The position numbers and the translations under genes were made by a program. A stretch of DNA of 64,000 nt from Corbicula japonica (taxonomy: Eukaryota; Mollusca; Bivalvia; Venerida; Cyrenidae): assembly GCA_038501625.1 (NCBI GenBank), contig JAZAYU010000014.1, positions 310,001-374,000 of the forward strand, read 5' to 3'. Positions 22,291 through 32,640 of this stretch are shown here, one piece after another. Positions within the stretch are counted from its first letter, which is position 1. Each line of letters begins with the position of its first letter. Under the pieces are notes generated by a model. It was not told the DNA's origin and did not search any database. It saw only the letters and a list, made by a program, of their open reading frames with translations.

Positions 22291-22450
22291 GTCTACAGGA
22301 CTTGATCTAGCACTACAGCAAAGGTTTCGTTGGGTTCATTTTCGTGTAAAGGTGGAACCTATTAAAAATCTATTAGGACGTCATTTGCTGCGTCGCCTTC
22401 TTCACACGTATGGAGGGGTATTGCCATCAGTAGATGACAAGGTCTTCAGG
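22291..22450 (+). CDS. CTTNBP2: CTTNBP2-like gene, exon 4 of the visible part
   Basis: Acceptor TTTTTACAG ends at 22290; donor AGG|GTAACC at 22451; phase 2 in, phase 0 out. It encodes residues 107-160 with the signature QQRFRWVHFRVKVEP followed by LLGRHLLRRLL. These match the CTTNBP2 signature Q-Q-x-F-R-W-V-x-L-R-x-x-x-E-P and L-L-x-R-x-L-x-R-K recalled from vertebrate proteins. This is the strongest single family diagnostic in the window. The 3' end of Helitron-like element H (20667-22273) lies only 17 nt upstream, so the T-rich acceptor tract is split by the insertion and the branch point probably lies inside the element. Confidence 0.95.
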
Positions 22451-22931
22451 GTAACCAGTTTTTATTACATGGGGGCATGGTAGGTGGGTGGTGTCACACA
22501 GAGGGTTTATTATCAATAACTTCAGTTTGGATAAACCAGTCTTGCTGAAACTTTGGATATAGCAAGCTTGTCTGAAGACCTAACTTGGGATTGGAATTGG
22601 GGCTAGTCGTTTCAAGGTCACTGTTAATAATGATAGAAAAACAGTTTCGGCTTAATTACCAATTTTTTTTAATAAACCGGTAATTGTTCAGGTCAGCAGG
22701 AGGGAGGCAGGCAGACAGCAGGCAGGTGTCAAATTTTGGTTTCATGTAGTCATATTTCAAGTTCATGTAGTGATAAATCATTTAGCAGTTTGGTTAATCT
22801 TGTCATCAGCATTACCTTGCCACCTTTCAGGAGATTGCACATGAATTTCATTCAATAAATATGAAAAAGCTTTAAAGGAACAAACTGAGTCTTACTTCCA
22901 AAACTGAAGGATTTTAAAATATTGAAAACAT
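22451..22931. other. Intron sequence with one possible core-like fragment
   Basis: A short stretch around 22500-22640 (TAAACCAGTCTTGCTGAAAC, GTTTCAAGGTCACTGTTAAT) resembles a single Helitron-like core. A GGCAGGCAGACAGCAGGCAG patch follows at about 22706-22727. Nothing else was recognised. Confidence 0.4.
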
Positions 22932-23572
22932 TTAAGGGCTTACCACACTCCTCCCAACCATGTTCATCAATAAAAAGACAATTATCAAAATCTCAATAAT
23001 GGCAAAATGCCGTTCAATGAAACTGCACAAATGTATGTTAGTAATGTATCTTTATTTTGCATATGGTAAAACACGTTAGAACAGTAAAGAAAAATAGCGA
23101 TATCTAATAATTCCCTCGATTTCTATTTACGTAAATTCACAAAAACTAAACAACACAAAACATCATTTTAAATGCCCATATAAGTAATATGATACTGACA
23201 ACAATTTATTGTGCCCTCGTGACTTAGATATGCAAACTTTACGAGATATTAGTAAAAGTGTGTTTGACCTTCAATTTCCTGGTCGCTTCCTGGTCGCATA
23301 AACCGATGACAATCACTGATTTCTCTTTTAGTAGTAGGTAGTTTTTTTTACAAAGTACACGACATTTTCTTGTCAGTAAATTTTTTAGGAATTTTTAGGT
23401 CTAGCTTTGTTTCTTTACTTTTCTAACGTGTCTTACTGTATGCAAAATAAGACATATAAGTAACATTCATTTGTGTAATATTTCATTGAACGGCATTTTG
23501 CCATTATTGAGATTTTGATAATTTTCTTTTTTATCGATGAACGTGGTTGGGAGGAGTGTGGTAAGCCCTTAA
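22932..23572. mobile_element. Long fold-back element, intact copy (641 bp)
   Basis: The left arm starts TTAAGGGCTTACCACACTCC (22932) and the right arm ends with its reverse complement GTAAGCCCTTAA at 23572. The arms pair over about 230 bp with interruptions (for example ATCAAAATCTCAATAATGGC against GCCATTATTGAGATTTTGAT). A centre of about 130 bp contains CAATTTCCTGGTCGCTTCCT. TTAA at both ends is compatible with a TTAA target duplication. No ORF is present. It ends 43 nt before exon 23616. Confidence 0.88.
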
Positions 23573-23615
23573 AAACAAAGCTCAAGCCATGTTATTGAAA
23601 TGCTGTCAACTTCAG

Positions 23616-23752
23616 GTGGTTGAGTGGCTGATATGTGTATGGCAAAGATTGAATGACGGTGTAAGCAAGCTGGGTCTACCGGATGTTGTGTTTGGTCCTG
23701 ACATGTTCCTTCCTTGCCCTCTTGAAACTCAAAATGCACAGATGATTCTAGA
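23616..23752 (+). CDS. CTTNBP2: CTTNBP2-like gene, exon 5 of the visible part
   Basis: Acceptor AACTTCAG ends at 23615; donor GA|GTAAGA at 23753; phase 0 in, phase 2 out. It encodes residues 161-205 with VVEWLICVWQRLND, then GLPDVVFGPDMFLPCPLE. The pattern W-x-x-x-V-W-x-x-L-N ... L-G-x-P-x-x-x-x-G-P-x-x-F-L-x-C-P is shared by CTTNBP2 (L-G-T-P-E type) and, more loosely, by neuron navigators (I-G-P-R-L-F-L-x-C-P type). The length and proline positions fit CTTNBP2 better. A long fold-back element (22932-23572) ends 43 nt before the exon. Confidence 0.95.
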
Positions 23753-23989
23753 GTAAGAAATGTTAAAAAAAATATTACACTAACTGTTAATTGGCATGAA
23801 TTTTGTCAGAAACATAGCATTTATAAAAAAAAATTACAAATATTGTTTATCTACTTTCATCAAGGGTATCTGGTGTATCTACTTTCATAAAGGGTATATG
23901 GTGTATCGACTTTCAAAAAAAACGGTATCTAGTGTATCAACTGTTAAAAAGGGTATCTGGTGTACTGTATAGCGCTTAATATTGGCGTT

Positions 23990-24306
23990 GTCAAATTTTG
24001 GCATATTTTAAAGTGTTTAATATTGTCGGGGTCATAACTTCACACCATGACCTTGAAGCAAAATTGTGTTCGGTCCATAATATTGTTATCTGTAGTGAGG
24101 TTTTAAAGTTATTTCACAGACATTATCGCCATATCAAGACGAGGTGCCGCGTGCAACATTTGGTTTGCTACCTTTAAAGTCATGGTCACAGCATGACCTT
24201 GAAGCAAAAATGTGTTTGGTCCATAACTTTGTTATTTATAGTTTGATTTTTGAATTATTTCACAGAAATGATCACCATATTGAGACAACATGTGGCGTGC
24301 AACATT
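23990..24306 (+). repeat. K-family core units
   Basis: Two units with CCATGACCTTGAAGCAAAAT, TCGGTCCATAATATTGTTAT and TTTCACAGACATTATCGCCA match K1 at 19950-20290. No hairpin or terminus is seen, so this is a truncated copy. It abuts the left inverted repeat at 24307. Confidence 0.6.
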
Positions 24307-24782
24307 TAGTACACAACCTAATATTCAGAAAGGGCCTAGAAATGTGATTTCGTTGCACCCCGGGGGGGTACCGTTGGAAAGCTTAGGATGTCTGCAATAA
24401 GAATTCACTTGTTAGACATTTATAAATGGGTGCATTACCATGGCAACCAGGTTTACATGACCACACCCATAGAAACAACTGTTTTTACACTACACATAGC
24501 AACTTGCCTATATCATTTACATAACACAAACAAATGTTCTTTTTATTTGTTGCAATTGTATTATAATGAAAAGAAAACATGTTTGAGTGATTTCAGCAGC
24601 AGTTACTTCCCTTGTTTTGTAAGTATCCCATGTATGTTTTATCAGTTTTTTCCCTTATTTGTAGTTACGCCAATGCTGTTTATCTTCTTTTCTGTAACAG
24701 TAAAGTTATTAATGTCCTTTTAACATTTTTCAAATTCAAAATGGTAAGTTAAAATGATATACAACCAATTTGCTAGTTATGT

Positions 24783-25463
24783 CTCCCCCCCCCCCCCCCC
24801 AGATTGTTTTTGCCCTGTCCGTCTGTCACACTTCGTTTACGCTCAATAACTCGAGTACCCTTGGACCCAGAGCCTTCAAACTTCATAGGGTGATAGCCCT
24901 TATTGAGTAGAAGAACCCTATTGATTTTGGGGTCAGTAGGTCAAAGGTCAAGGTCACAGTGACCCAAAGAGTGAAAACCGTTTCCGCTCAATAACTCGAG
25001 TACCCTTTGACCCAGAGCCTCCAAACTTCATAGGGTGATAGCCCTTATTAAGTAGAAAAACCCTATTGATTTTGGGGTCAGTAGGTCAAAGGTCAATGTC
25101 ACAGGGGCCTGAAGAGTGAAAACCGTTTCCACTCAAAAATAGGAGTTCTATTTTACCCAGACCATTCAAACTTCATACGATGGATGTCCTTATTAAGTAG
25201 AGGACTCCTATTGATTTTGGGATCAGTAGGTCAAAGGTCAAGGTCACAGGGGCCCCGAAGAGTAAAAACCGTATCCGGTCAATAACTGGAGTACAGCTTG
25301 ACCCAGAGCATTCAAACTAAATAGGGTAATAGCCCTTATTGGGTAGAAGAACCCTATTGATTATGGGATCAGTAGGTCAAAGGTCAAGGTCACAGGGGTC
25401 AGGGCGCAGGGGGGGGGGGGCGGCGCAGGGGGGAGACATGCGTTTTTCACAAAAAACATCTAG
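24783..25463 (+). mobile_element. Helitron-like element G2
   Basis: It starts at a C-run (24785-24800), then GTCCGTCTGTCACACTTCGT. About four cores match G1 (CTCAATAACTCGAGTACCC, CTTCATAGGGTGATAGCCC, AGGTCAAAGGTCAAGGTCA). A G-run lies at about 25409-25420. The 3' end is CACAAAAAACAT then CTAG at 25460-25463, followed by TT. Confidence 0.75.
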
Positions 25464-28400
25464 TTATTTCTGGACCAAATATGTTATATTTAGCTGCCTA
25501 TGAGATATAAAATTAATGCAATTAATGACATCATGGTTTTGTAGAACCATACTCTTTGAACACATGTTTACGTGTAGTGATAAATTTACACCTTTTATTA
25601 TGAAAATATAGATCTAAATAACAAACCATTATTATTATTATCATCATCATCATCATTATCATCATCATCATTATTATTGTTACATGAAGACTTTTTATTA
25701 CCATAATCTAATATGTTACCCTATTGCTAATTCAATCATAATATTCATGTTTTGAGATGAACAAGCATAAAATATGGTGTTTAATTGAATAATTGTGCTT
25801 GATAACTGTAAGTGTTCTTGAAACTTGCATGACTTTAAATTTTCAACATACAAAACATATGTTACTCATTAAAATAAGGCTTGTTTTCTTGTTTTTATTT
25901 GTTTTTAATGGTGTTAGCTGATATCTATTTGAAGAAATTAATTATGTGTGCTCTTTGCAATGTCCTGATGTGTGTTAGCCCTGAGTAGATTTCTAATTAC
26001 ATTGACAGTCGTTTTTTTAACTAATATTACTGATTTAATAAAGTATTTTCTCTAAAACTGATATTGTTGTACACAGAACTGAACACATTTACAAAACTCT
26101 ATCACAACTATGCAATCATTTTAGATTAAACTATAAAATAATAATAGTTAGTGGTTCATAGTATATACTTTGTTATGTTACATGGTTAAAATGTAAAAGT
26201 ATACAAATATTGCTTTGAAAAGTGTTACAAACAAAACTAATTAAAATTAATTATATGTTACCTTATTATTTAAGTAATGTTTTAAGAAAGACGACTTAGA
26301 ATAAAGAAAACAAATTTCTAAACCGTGTTATAGTTTGTATCTAGATTACCGAAGTCACTCATAATGTGAATATGAACTTTCTTTTAACTATATTTACTAA
26401 AAACAAAGTTGAAAGCACCAGTTATGGTCTTTTAGAACAATAATAACTAATATTACTGTTAAATAAAACATGTGAAATAAGAAAAATAAATTGTCCTAAA
26501 TAAAACATTATTTTTCCATTGTTCAAAGAAAGCTTAAGAATTTGTTAATAATTATTAAGATCTTTGTAGAATGTTATTTTTCTTATAGAAGACAAATTAT
26601 TGTTAAAGAGAAACATCCTAATTTGAAAGACAATCTGTGTAATGCAGGTGATGGTAAGCTAACAAACAAAGTTATGTATAATAATTTTTTTAGGTAAAAA
26701 TTCTTCTACTTGAGTTAAAAAATTGCTATATAATGCTCATGCTGTTTCAATGTTTTACAAATTCTACACTGAACCTTAGTATTTTAGATGAATAAAACTA
26801 CTTTTAAAAACATTTCTAACATCAGATAATTTAATCAGCTAATTTGTGTAAAGTTTAAATTAAGTAGCTTTTAAATTTGTTATATATCAACTTTAACACA
26901 AAATAATATGATATAAAAATATTTATCAAAATGTTCACTAATTGTTTGCAGTTTCTTTCTTTTCTTTTTTTACTATTTTTCTGATTATTAAAGTAAAAAT
27001 TGGTAACATATTATAAGATGACAAAAGAAATAAATAGAACAATAAAATGATAAAAATTTGTTAATTTTGTTTATTCTTTCTTTTCTACAATTTATTAGAA
27101 CAAATTAATGTTATCTGTCTCAATTCAGAGTATCTGGACTTAGCTTTAGACTGGATGCAACAGCCCATAATTAGTGTAAAATTAAGCTGTACTACAATGT
27201 TGTCACTGAGCCATTTTGATAGGTTTATTGTTAATTTAAAAAGATATTAAAACATTTATTTCAAGACATATTGAGCAGTACACAGATTATTAACCTCTAA
27301 AGTTTAACAATATTTAAATTAAAAATACATTACTGTTTAATATCACCAGCATCAATACCTTAATTTCCTTTTGTAACATAATTCTTATATATTGCCTATT
27401 TTATTACAAGATACATAAAGTGCAGGAAGGTTGTTAACCTATATACTGGAAAAAGATACTGGTTTATTGAAACAAAACTGGCACTGATTTGTTTACTGTT
27501 TTATCACAGCAACAGTCATATTACCTCATCTTAGTTATGGTTATAGCAGTGGCTACGCATCAATTACAGGTAATTTTAATGGAGACGTGTATTGCTTGTC
27601 CTTGAAAAAAAAATAATAAAAAAAAATCAAATGATATCATGAATAAAAAACATTTTTACTCATAATATTCTTGATAATACACCTGTAGCTTATCAAACGC
27701 AAATAATTAATTATTTCATTTTTATTACTAACTTGAATTTCATAATTCCTAAGTCACCTTTCTTTGAGAACAATTGATTAAATTTATCACTAGAATCACT
27801 ATTTCTTATGGATATCATTGTAACTTAAAACAGAAATTCATCTTAAAATGTCTCCTTTACTAACTAAGTGCAGGCTGATGTGTGTTGGTTCTTAAAATAC
27901 ATTATTGTCGCAATTTATCATGAAAGAAGGTATGTAATTTATATCGCTATTGTGCAGTAACTAAAATTGGTTAATACGTTCTTTTGGGTAACATATTTAA
28001 AAATGGTGATTTATGATATGGTATTAACTTTTATTATGATATAATGCTAACTAATAATTAAAACTCATGAAGAGGTGTATTTAAACAAAAACAATTACAC
28101 CAAAACTTCAAATTTATTAACCATAGGCATAAGTATATGATATAATACTTAAGTCACATATAACTAAAGTTATGGATATTATTAACAATATGTTTAACAG
28201 AGTTTACCTTTTAATCACACAATATGTCTTTCAGAGTTTATTTCTTTATAATTTATTTTATTTATAGATAATTTCTTTGCTATCTTTGAGATGTTGTTTT
28301 TTTGCATTTTTTCAGAGATTTTGGTTTTTGGAATTTCCAAATATATGTATTTATTTACATACATTAAACAAGAAGTGTGTCTAAATGTGACTTTATTAAA

Positions 28401-28475
28401 TTTAAATACTGCATTCTTATTTATATAACTCCTTAGGAACTTATTTATATTAATAAATTAAACAAATAAAACAGA
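25464..28475. other. Very AT-rich, ORF-poor intron segment
   Basis: About 3 kb almost wholly of A/T, with no ORF of 60 codons or more on either strand and no repeat family shared with the rest of the window. A (ATT/ATC)n microsatellite lies at 25627-25680. TTAATTAAAATTAA-type words are frequent. Confidence 0.6.
25627..25680 (+). repeat. ATT/ATC trinucleotide microsatellite
   Basis: A simple run alternating between blocks of ATT and ATC (ATTATTATTATCATCATCAT pattern). Confidence 0.9.
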
Positions 28476-29230
28476 AATTACTTGCTAATGCAAGTAAGAA
28501 ATGTTTCATACAACTTTTTAAACTAGGTTTTGATGTTAAGTAACATATCTTAATAACTATTTATAGACCTATACCTAAGGTTGCAGATGTTTTGTTGCAT
28601 TAAAAATTTTAAAAATCATCTTCCTGGTGTAGAAAAAATAGGTTTATTTCAGAACTTTTATAATTGCCAATTATTTCTTCATAGCGTAAAATTTTCTCAA
28701 AGGTCACATATTCAAATAGGCGTTACGGTAAAACGCCCCACTCGCCAGAAAGCAACATATCTCAATATAGCGTTACGGGCTCATGTCCCAATGTATGTCA
28801 CTGTATTACATTTATCCTGAATTCTCATTTATCGTCCTATATTTTACTTTTAAGAACAAATTACTTGCTACTGCATGTAAGAAATGTTTCATACTTTTAT
28901 TTTACTAGGTTTTTATGTTAAGTGACATAACTTAATCACTATTTTAGACCAATACCGATGTTTTATTGCATTAGCAATGTAGATAAGAGCTTCCTGGTGT
29001 AGACAAATAGGTTTATTTTAGAACTTTTATAATTGTCAAATATTTCATTCTTACACAAACGTTTTTCAAAGGTAACATATTCAAACAGGCGTTACGGAAA
29101 AACGCCCCACTCGCCAGAGTGCAAACAAATTGCAAAATGCGTAGAATGGTATAGGCTTTCAGAAAAACATAGCCTTCAAAATTCCCCAAGGGGTGGGGGG
29201 GAGGGGGTCTATTGGCAGCTCAAGGTCTAA
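28476..29230 (+). repeat. Two tandem ~382-bp units
   Basis: AAATTACTTGCTAATGCAAG (near 28475) and AAATTACTTGCTACTGCATG (near 28857) head two colinear copies. Both contain CTTCCTGGTGTAGA, AACTTTTATAATTG, GGCGTTACGG and ACGCCCCACTCGCCAGA. GGCGTT-N-AACGCC forms a small hairpin in each. The second copy runs into a G-rich patch at about 29190-29210. Confidence 0.8.
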
Positions 29231-29894
29231 TAAAGATTCATTGTTAAATGGTGTTACTGGAATGTGGTTGAAATTGTACTGTTTTAATGTTTGAAAATAT
29301 TAGTAATATGTAACTGCATAACTAAATTGAGAAAAAACGTATGTAAAACCTGTGTTAGCTAGCTCAGAAATAACATTTAACCATACAAAATATATGATGA
29401 TGTGGTATTTTGAAATAAACTATTTAGAAAAATCAAATTCGTATCATTGCATTTAATGTAACGTATTGTATTTTAAATGGTTACGTAAATTACTCAGAAA
29501 AGGGCAAAATCGCACCAAATTTTGATAAAAGCACATTACCTAACACTAGCTGTATTCATATTAAGTAACATTGTACTGAAGAAAATAGTCTTTTAAAAGA
29601 TAACTGGTCTTGGGTTGAAGCAATGCCTACAGAACAATTATAAAATTTTTGGGCTCATGTAAACTGGGTAGTGTCCGTTATCCTTGTTAGACTTCTTCAT
29701 GCACCACTTTATGAAGGTCTAACAAGTAAATTCTGATTGTAGACATCCTAAGCTTTACAACGGTACCACACAACCTTTGCCCCCCCCCCCCCCCCCTGGG
29801 GTGCAACGAAAGTGAAATTTTCCTGGGCCAGGTTGCGTACTATATGACAAAATAATGTGTTTATCACAAAAGACAAAGAAGAAATTTAGATATA

Positions 29895-30393
29895 CAAGGC
29901 AGTCGGAATGACAGCAATATCCCACGCCGAATGCAGGAATGTTGGAAAGGTTATGGACGCTTAATTGCAAATTAACAAATATATCTCCAGCAGTTTGGAA
30001 GTTATGGAGGAATTATCAAAGACATGGTTAATTATGAACCTTCAACGACAACTAGTGACCTTGACCTTCAGCCTGCCAGGTTGGGTTCTGCACATCATCT
30101 TGGTGACAAAAACATTTGACTAAAGTTTGGTAAAATTCATTGCAGGGGTTCAGAAGATATGAACCGGACACAAAATACACAGTTTAAATCTTCAAACGAC
30201 CTTGACCTTGAGCCAGCAATGGTTGGAACATGGGTTCTGCACATGATCTTGATAGGCTGAACATTTGATAAAAGTTTCATGATATTCATTGAAGGGGTTC
30301 AAAAGATATTAACCAGACACAAAAAAGTACATAATTCAAATCTTAAAACATCACTGGTGACCTTGACCTTGAGCTGGCCAGGTGGGAACATGG
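29895..30393 (-). mobile_element. E-family array on the minus strand, head to head with E2
   Basis: On the minus strand the 3' terminus reads GCGTGGGATATTGCTGTCAT, TCCGACTGCCTTG, with the end at 29895. Cores show AAGGTCAAGGTCAC as GTGACCTTGACCTT on the + strand (for example 30054-30068). At about 30393 the orientation flips. Confidence 0.75.
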
Positions 30394-31379
30394 GACGACG
30401 TTCAGAACCCATGTTCCAACAATGTTACATGGCAAGCTCAAGGTCAAAATCACCAGTGGTGTTTGAAGATTTGAACCATGTATTTTATGTCCGGTTCATA
30501 TCTTCTGAACCCCTAGAAGGTATTATATGAAACTTTAGTCAAATGTTTTCCCCATGAAGACGATGTGCAGAACCCATGTTCCAACCTGGCCGGCTCAAGG
30601 TCAAGGACACCAGTGGTTTTTGAAGATATGAACCATGTATTTCGTGTCCGGTTCATATCTTCTTAACCCCTGGAAGGAGTTGCATGAAACTTTAGTCAAA
30701 TGCTCAGCCTATGAAGACAATTTGTAGAACCCACGTTCCAACATGGCCGGCTCAAAGTCAAGGTCACCATTGGTGTTTTAAGATTTGAACCATGTACTTC
30801 ATGTCCGGTTCATATCTTCTGAACTTCTAGAAGGAATTCCATGAAACTTTAGTCAAATGCTCAGCCCATGAAGACGATGTTCAGAACCCATGTTCCCACC
30901 TGGCCAGCTCAAGGTCAAGTTCCCCAGTGATGTTTGAACTAGTATTTTGTGTCTGGTTCATATCTTTAGAACCCCTAGAATGAATATCATGAAACTTTTA
31001 TCAAATCTTCAGTCCATCGAGATGATGTGCAGAACCCATGTTCCAACCCGGCTCGCTCAAGGTCAAGGTCATTGAAGGTTTGAACTATGTATTTTGTGTC
31101 CGGTTAATATCTTCTGAACCCCTGCAATGAATTTTATCAAATTTTAGTCAAATGTTCATTCCATCAAGATCATATGCAGAACCCATGTTCAAACCTGGCC
31201 CGCTGAAGGTAAAGGTCACTAGTTGTCTTTGAAGGTTCATATTTAACCATGTCTTTCATATTTGCTCCATAACTTCCAAACTACTGGAGATATATTGGTT
31301 AATTTGCAATTTAGCATCCATAACCTTTCCAACATTCCTGCATGCGGCGTGGGATATTGCTGTCGTTCTGACTGCCTTG
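30394..31379 (+). mobile_element. E-family array E2, inserted in D-type sequence
   Basis: About seven cores as in E1, ending GCATGCGGCGTGGGATATTG, then CTGCCTTG at 31379, followed by TTTGTACTTGGATTTTGACA of family D. The E/D junction is identical to that of E1 in D1, so the pair was probably copied as a composite. The 5' hairpin is missing at the inversion point. Confidence 0.78.
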
Positions 31380-31690
31380 TTTGTACTTGGATTTTGACAT
31401 GAGGATCTTTATATTGGCTATAACCTTTTCCATAACCCAATATTTCTTCATTTAACTTTCAAATTATATTGCTTATGACAACATGCTCATGAGGCTGCAA
31501 AATTCTTTAGTTCAAGGTCACATTTGTCGGAGTTAGGCCCCTTTTTATAGTAAGATTTTTACATGAAAACTTAACATTGGCTATAACTTCGCCATTTCTC
31601 AATATTTTCTGATTCAAACTTTCAAATTATATTGCTCATGATGATGTCAAGTTCTTCAGGTCAGGATGGAGTTAGGCTCATTGCATATTT
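31380..31690 (+). repeat. D-family remnant D2
   Basis: Two D cores (CTTAACATTGGCTATAACTT, TTCAAATTATATTGCTCATG) follow E2. The 3' hairpin and CTAG end are missing. Confidence 0.65.
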
Positions 31691-32160
31691 ATTCCGGCTG
31701 AACGCTCATCAGGTTGCTCAATAGCAATTAATCTTACCCCTGTATGTAATTTCATTCGAAGTTAAATACTTGTGTCTTTTCGGAAATTTAGTTAATCTGT
31801 AAAAATATATTTTAAAGGAAATAATGGAATTTGGTATCAAATGAAAATTCATTATATTCCTTATAATTCAGATATTGGTTTTGATAGATATCATTCCTGT
31901 GAAGGCACATGACTACGGGTATCAAACAACACCAGCGAACGATGTAAATGGTTGTGAAGCACTGTAGTTTTTGTTACTACATGTATATAGTGATGTACAG
32001 AATTAGTTAAACAAAACAGCTTTATCATGTCAAAGATTCTTTTGAGCCATTATAAAAATACCTTGGATTTCTCTACCATTATTAATTTCATATGATAAAT
32101 TGGACATTTTTTAATTTCAAGTTTTCATCAAATTTTCACATATCAAATCTGAATGGAAAC
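31691..32160. other. Intron sequence, nothing recognised
   Basis: AT-rich with no ORF, repeat or signal that I can support. Confidence 0.35.
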
Positions 32161-32640
32161 AATAGCATTGTCATGGCGTCAGCACCTAGCCGTGCAATAT
32201 CGACATCACTACCAACTGAGCTAGCTGGGAAAACCCTAAAAAAGATTGACTGGAAAACCCTGATAAACGTTATCATCACTGCATGACATCAGTAACGGAT
32301 TATTTTACTGATGACAGTACTGGCTCTATGTATGGGGAGACTTTTTATGGCCGCCATACTGCTTTAATAGCGCTACTGTTAACTTCAAATGATATTGTCC
32401 CTACTGGGGAGCAAACAGCGTACCGTCACAGCGACAGCTCCTAGCCATGCAATTCCAACAATGCTACCGACCTCGCTAGCCAGAACATCCTCCAGAAAAA
32501 AGGGTTGATCGAATAACCCTGATAAGTGTTATCATCACTGCATGACATCAGTAATGGATTATTTTAAGTACTGACTATATGTATGGGGAGACTTTTAATG
32601 GCCCTAAAACTGCACAAATAGCACTATTGGAATGAATCAA
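32161..32640 (-). repeat. Tandem pair of tRNA-headed SINE-like units (minus strand)
   Basis: Two units about 255 bp apart share TCATCACTGCATGACATCAG and TATGTATGGGGAGACTTTT. On the minus strand each has a tRNA-like box A region: GCTAGCTCAGTTGGTAGTG (about 32190-32228) and GCTAGCGAGGTCGGTAGCA (about 32447-32482), followed by a TTGCACGGCTAGG-type block. Box A resembles TRGCNNAGTNGG; box B is not clear. A + strand relative is at 59903. Confidence 0.65.

Larger units (their letters stand above)
24307..29842. mobile_element. 5.5-kb interval bounded by ~170-bp inverted repeats
   Basis: The left arm (24307-24475) contains TAGTACACAACCT, TTTCGTTGCACCCC, GGTACCGTTGGAAAGCTTAG, GATGTCTGCAATAAGAATT, ACTTGTTAGAC and GTTTACATGA. 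The reverse complement of 29650-29842 has the same blocks in the same order (TAGTACGCAACCT, CTTTCGTTGCACCCC, GGTACCGTTGTAAAGCTTAG and so on). The interior holds the G2 array, about 3 kb of very AT-rich DNA and a 382-bp tandem pair. No target duplication was found and no ORF of note exists. It may be a large non-autonomous TIR element or two separate insertions of one repeat. Confidence 0.55.

Noticed and set aside
24307..29842. Large virus-like or Maverick-type element
   Set aside because: Despite the inverted ends there is no ORF, integrase or polymerase frame inside.
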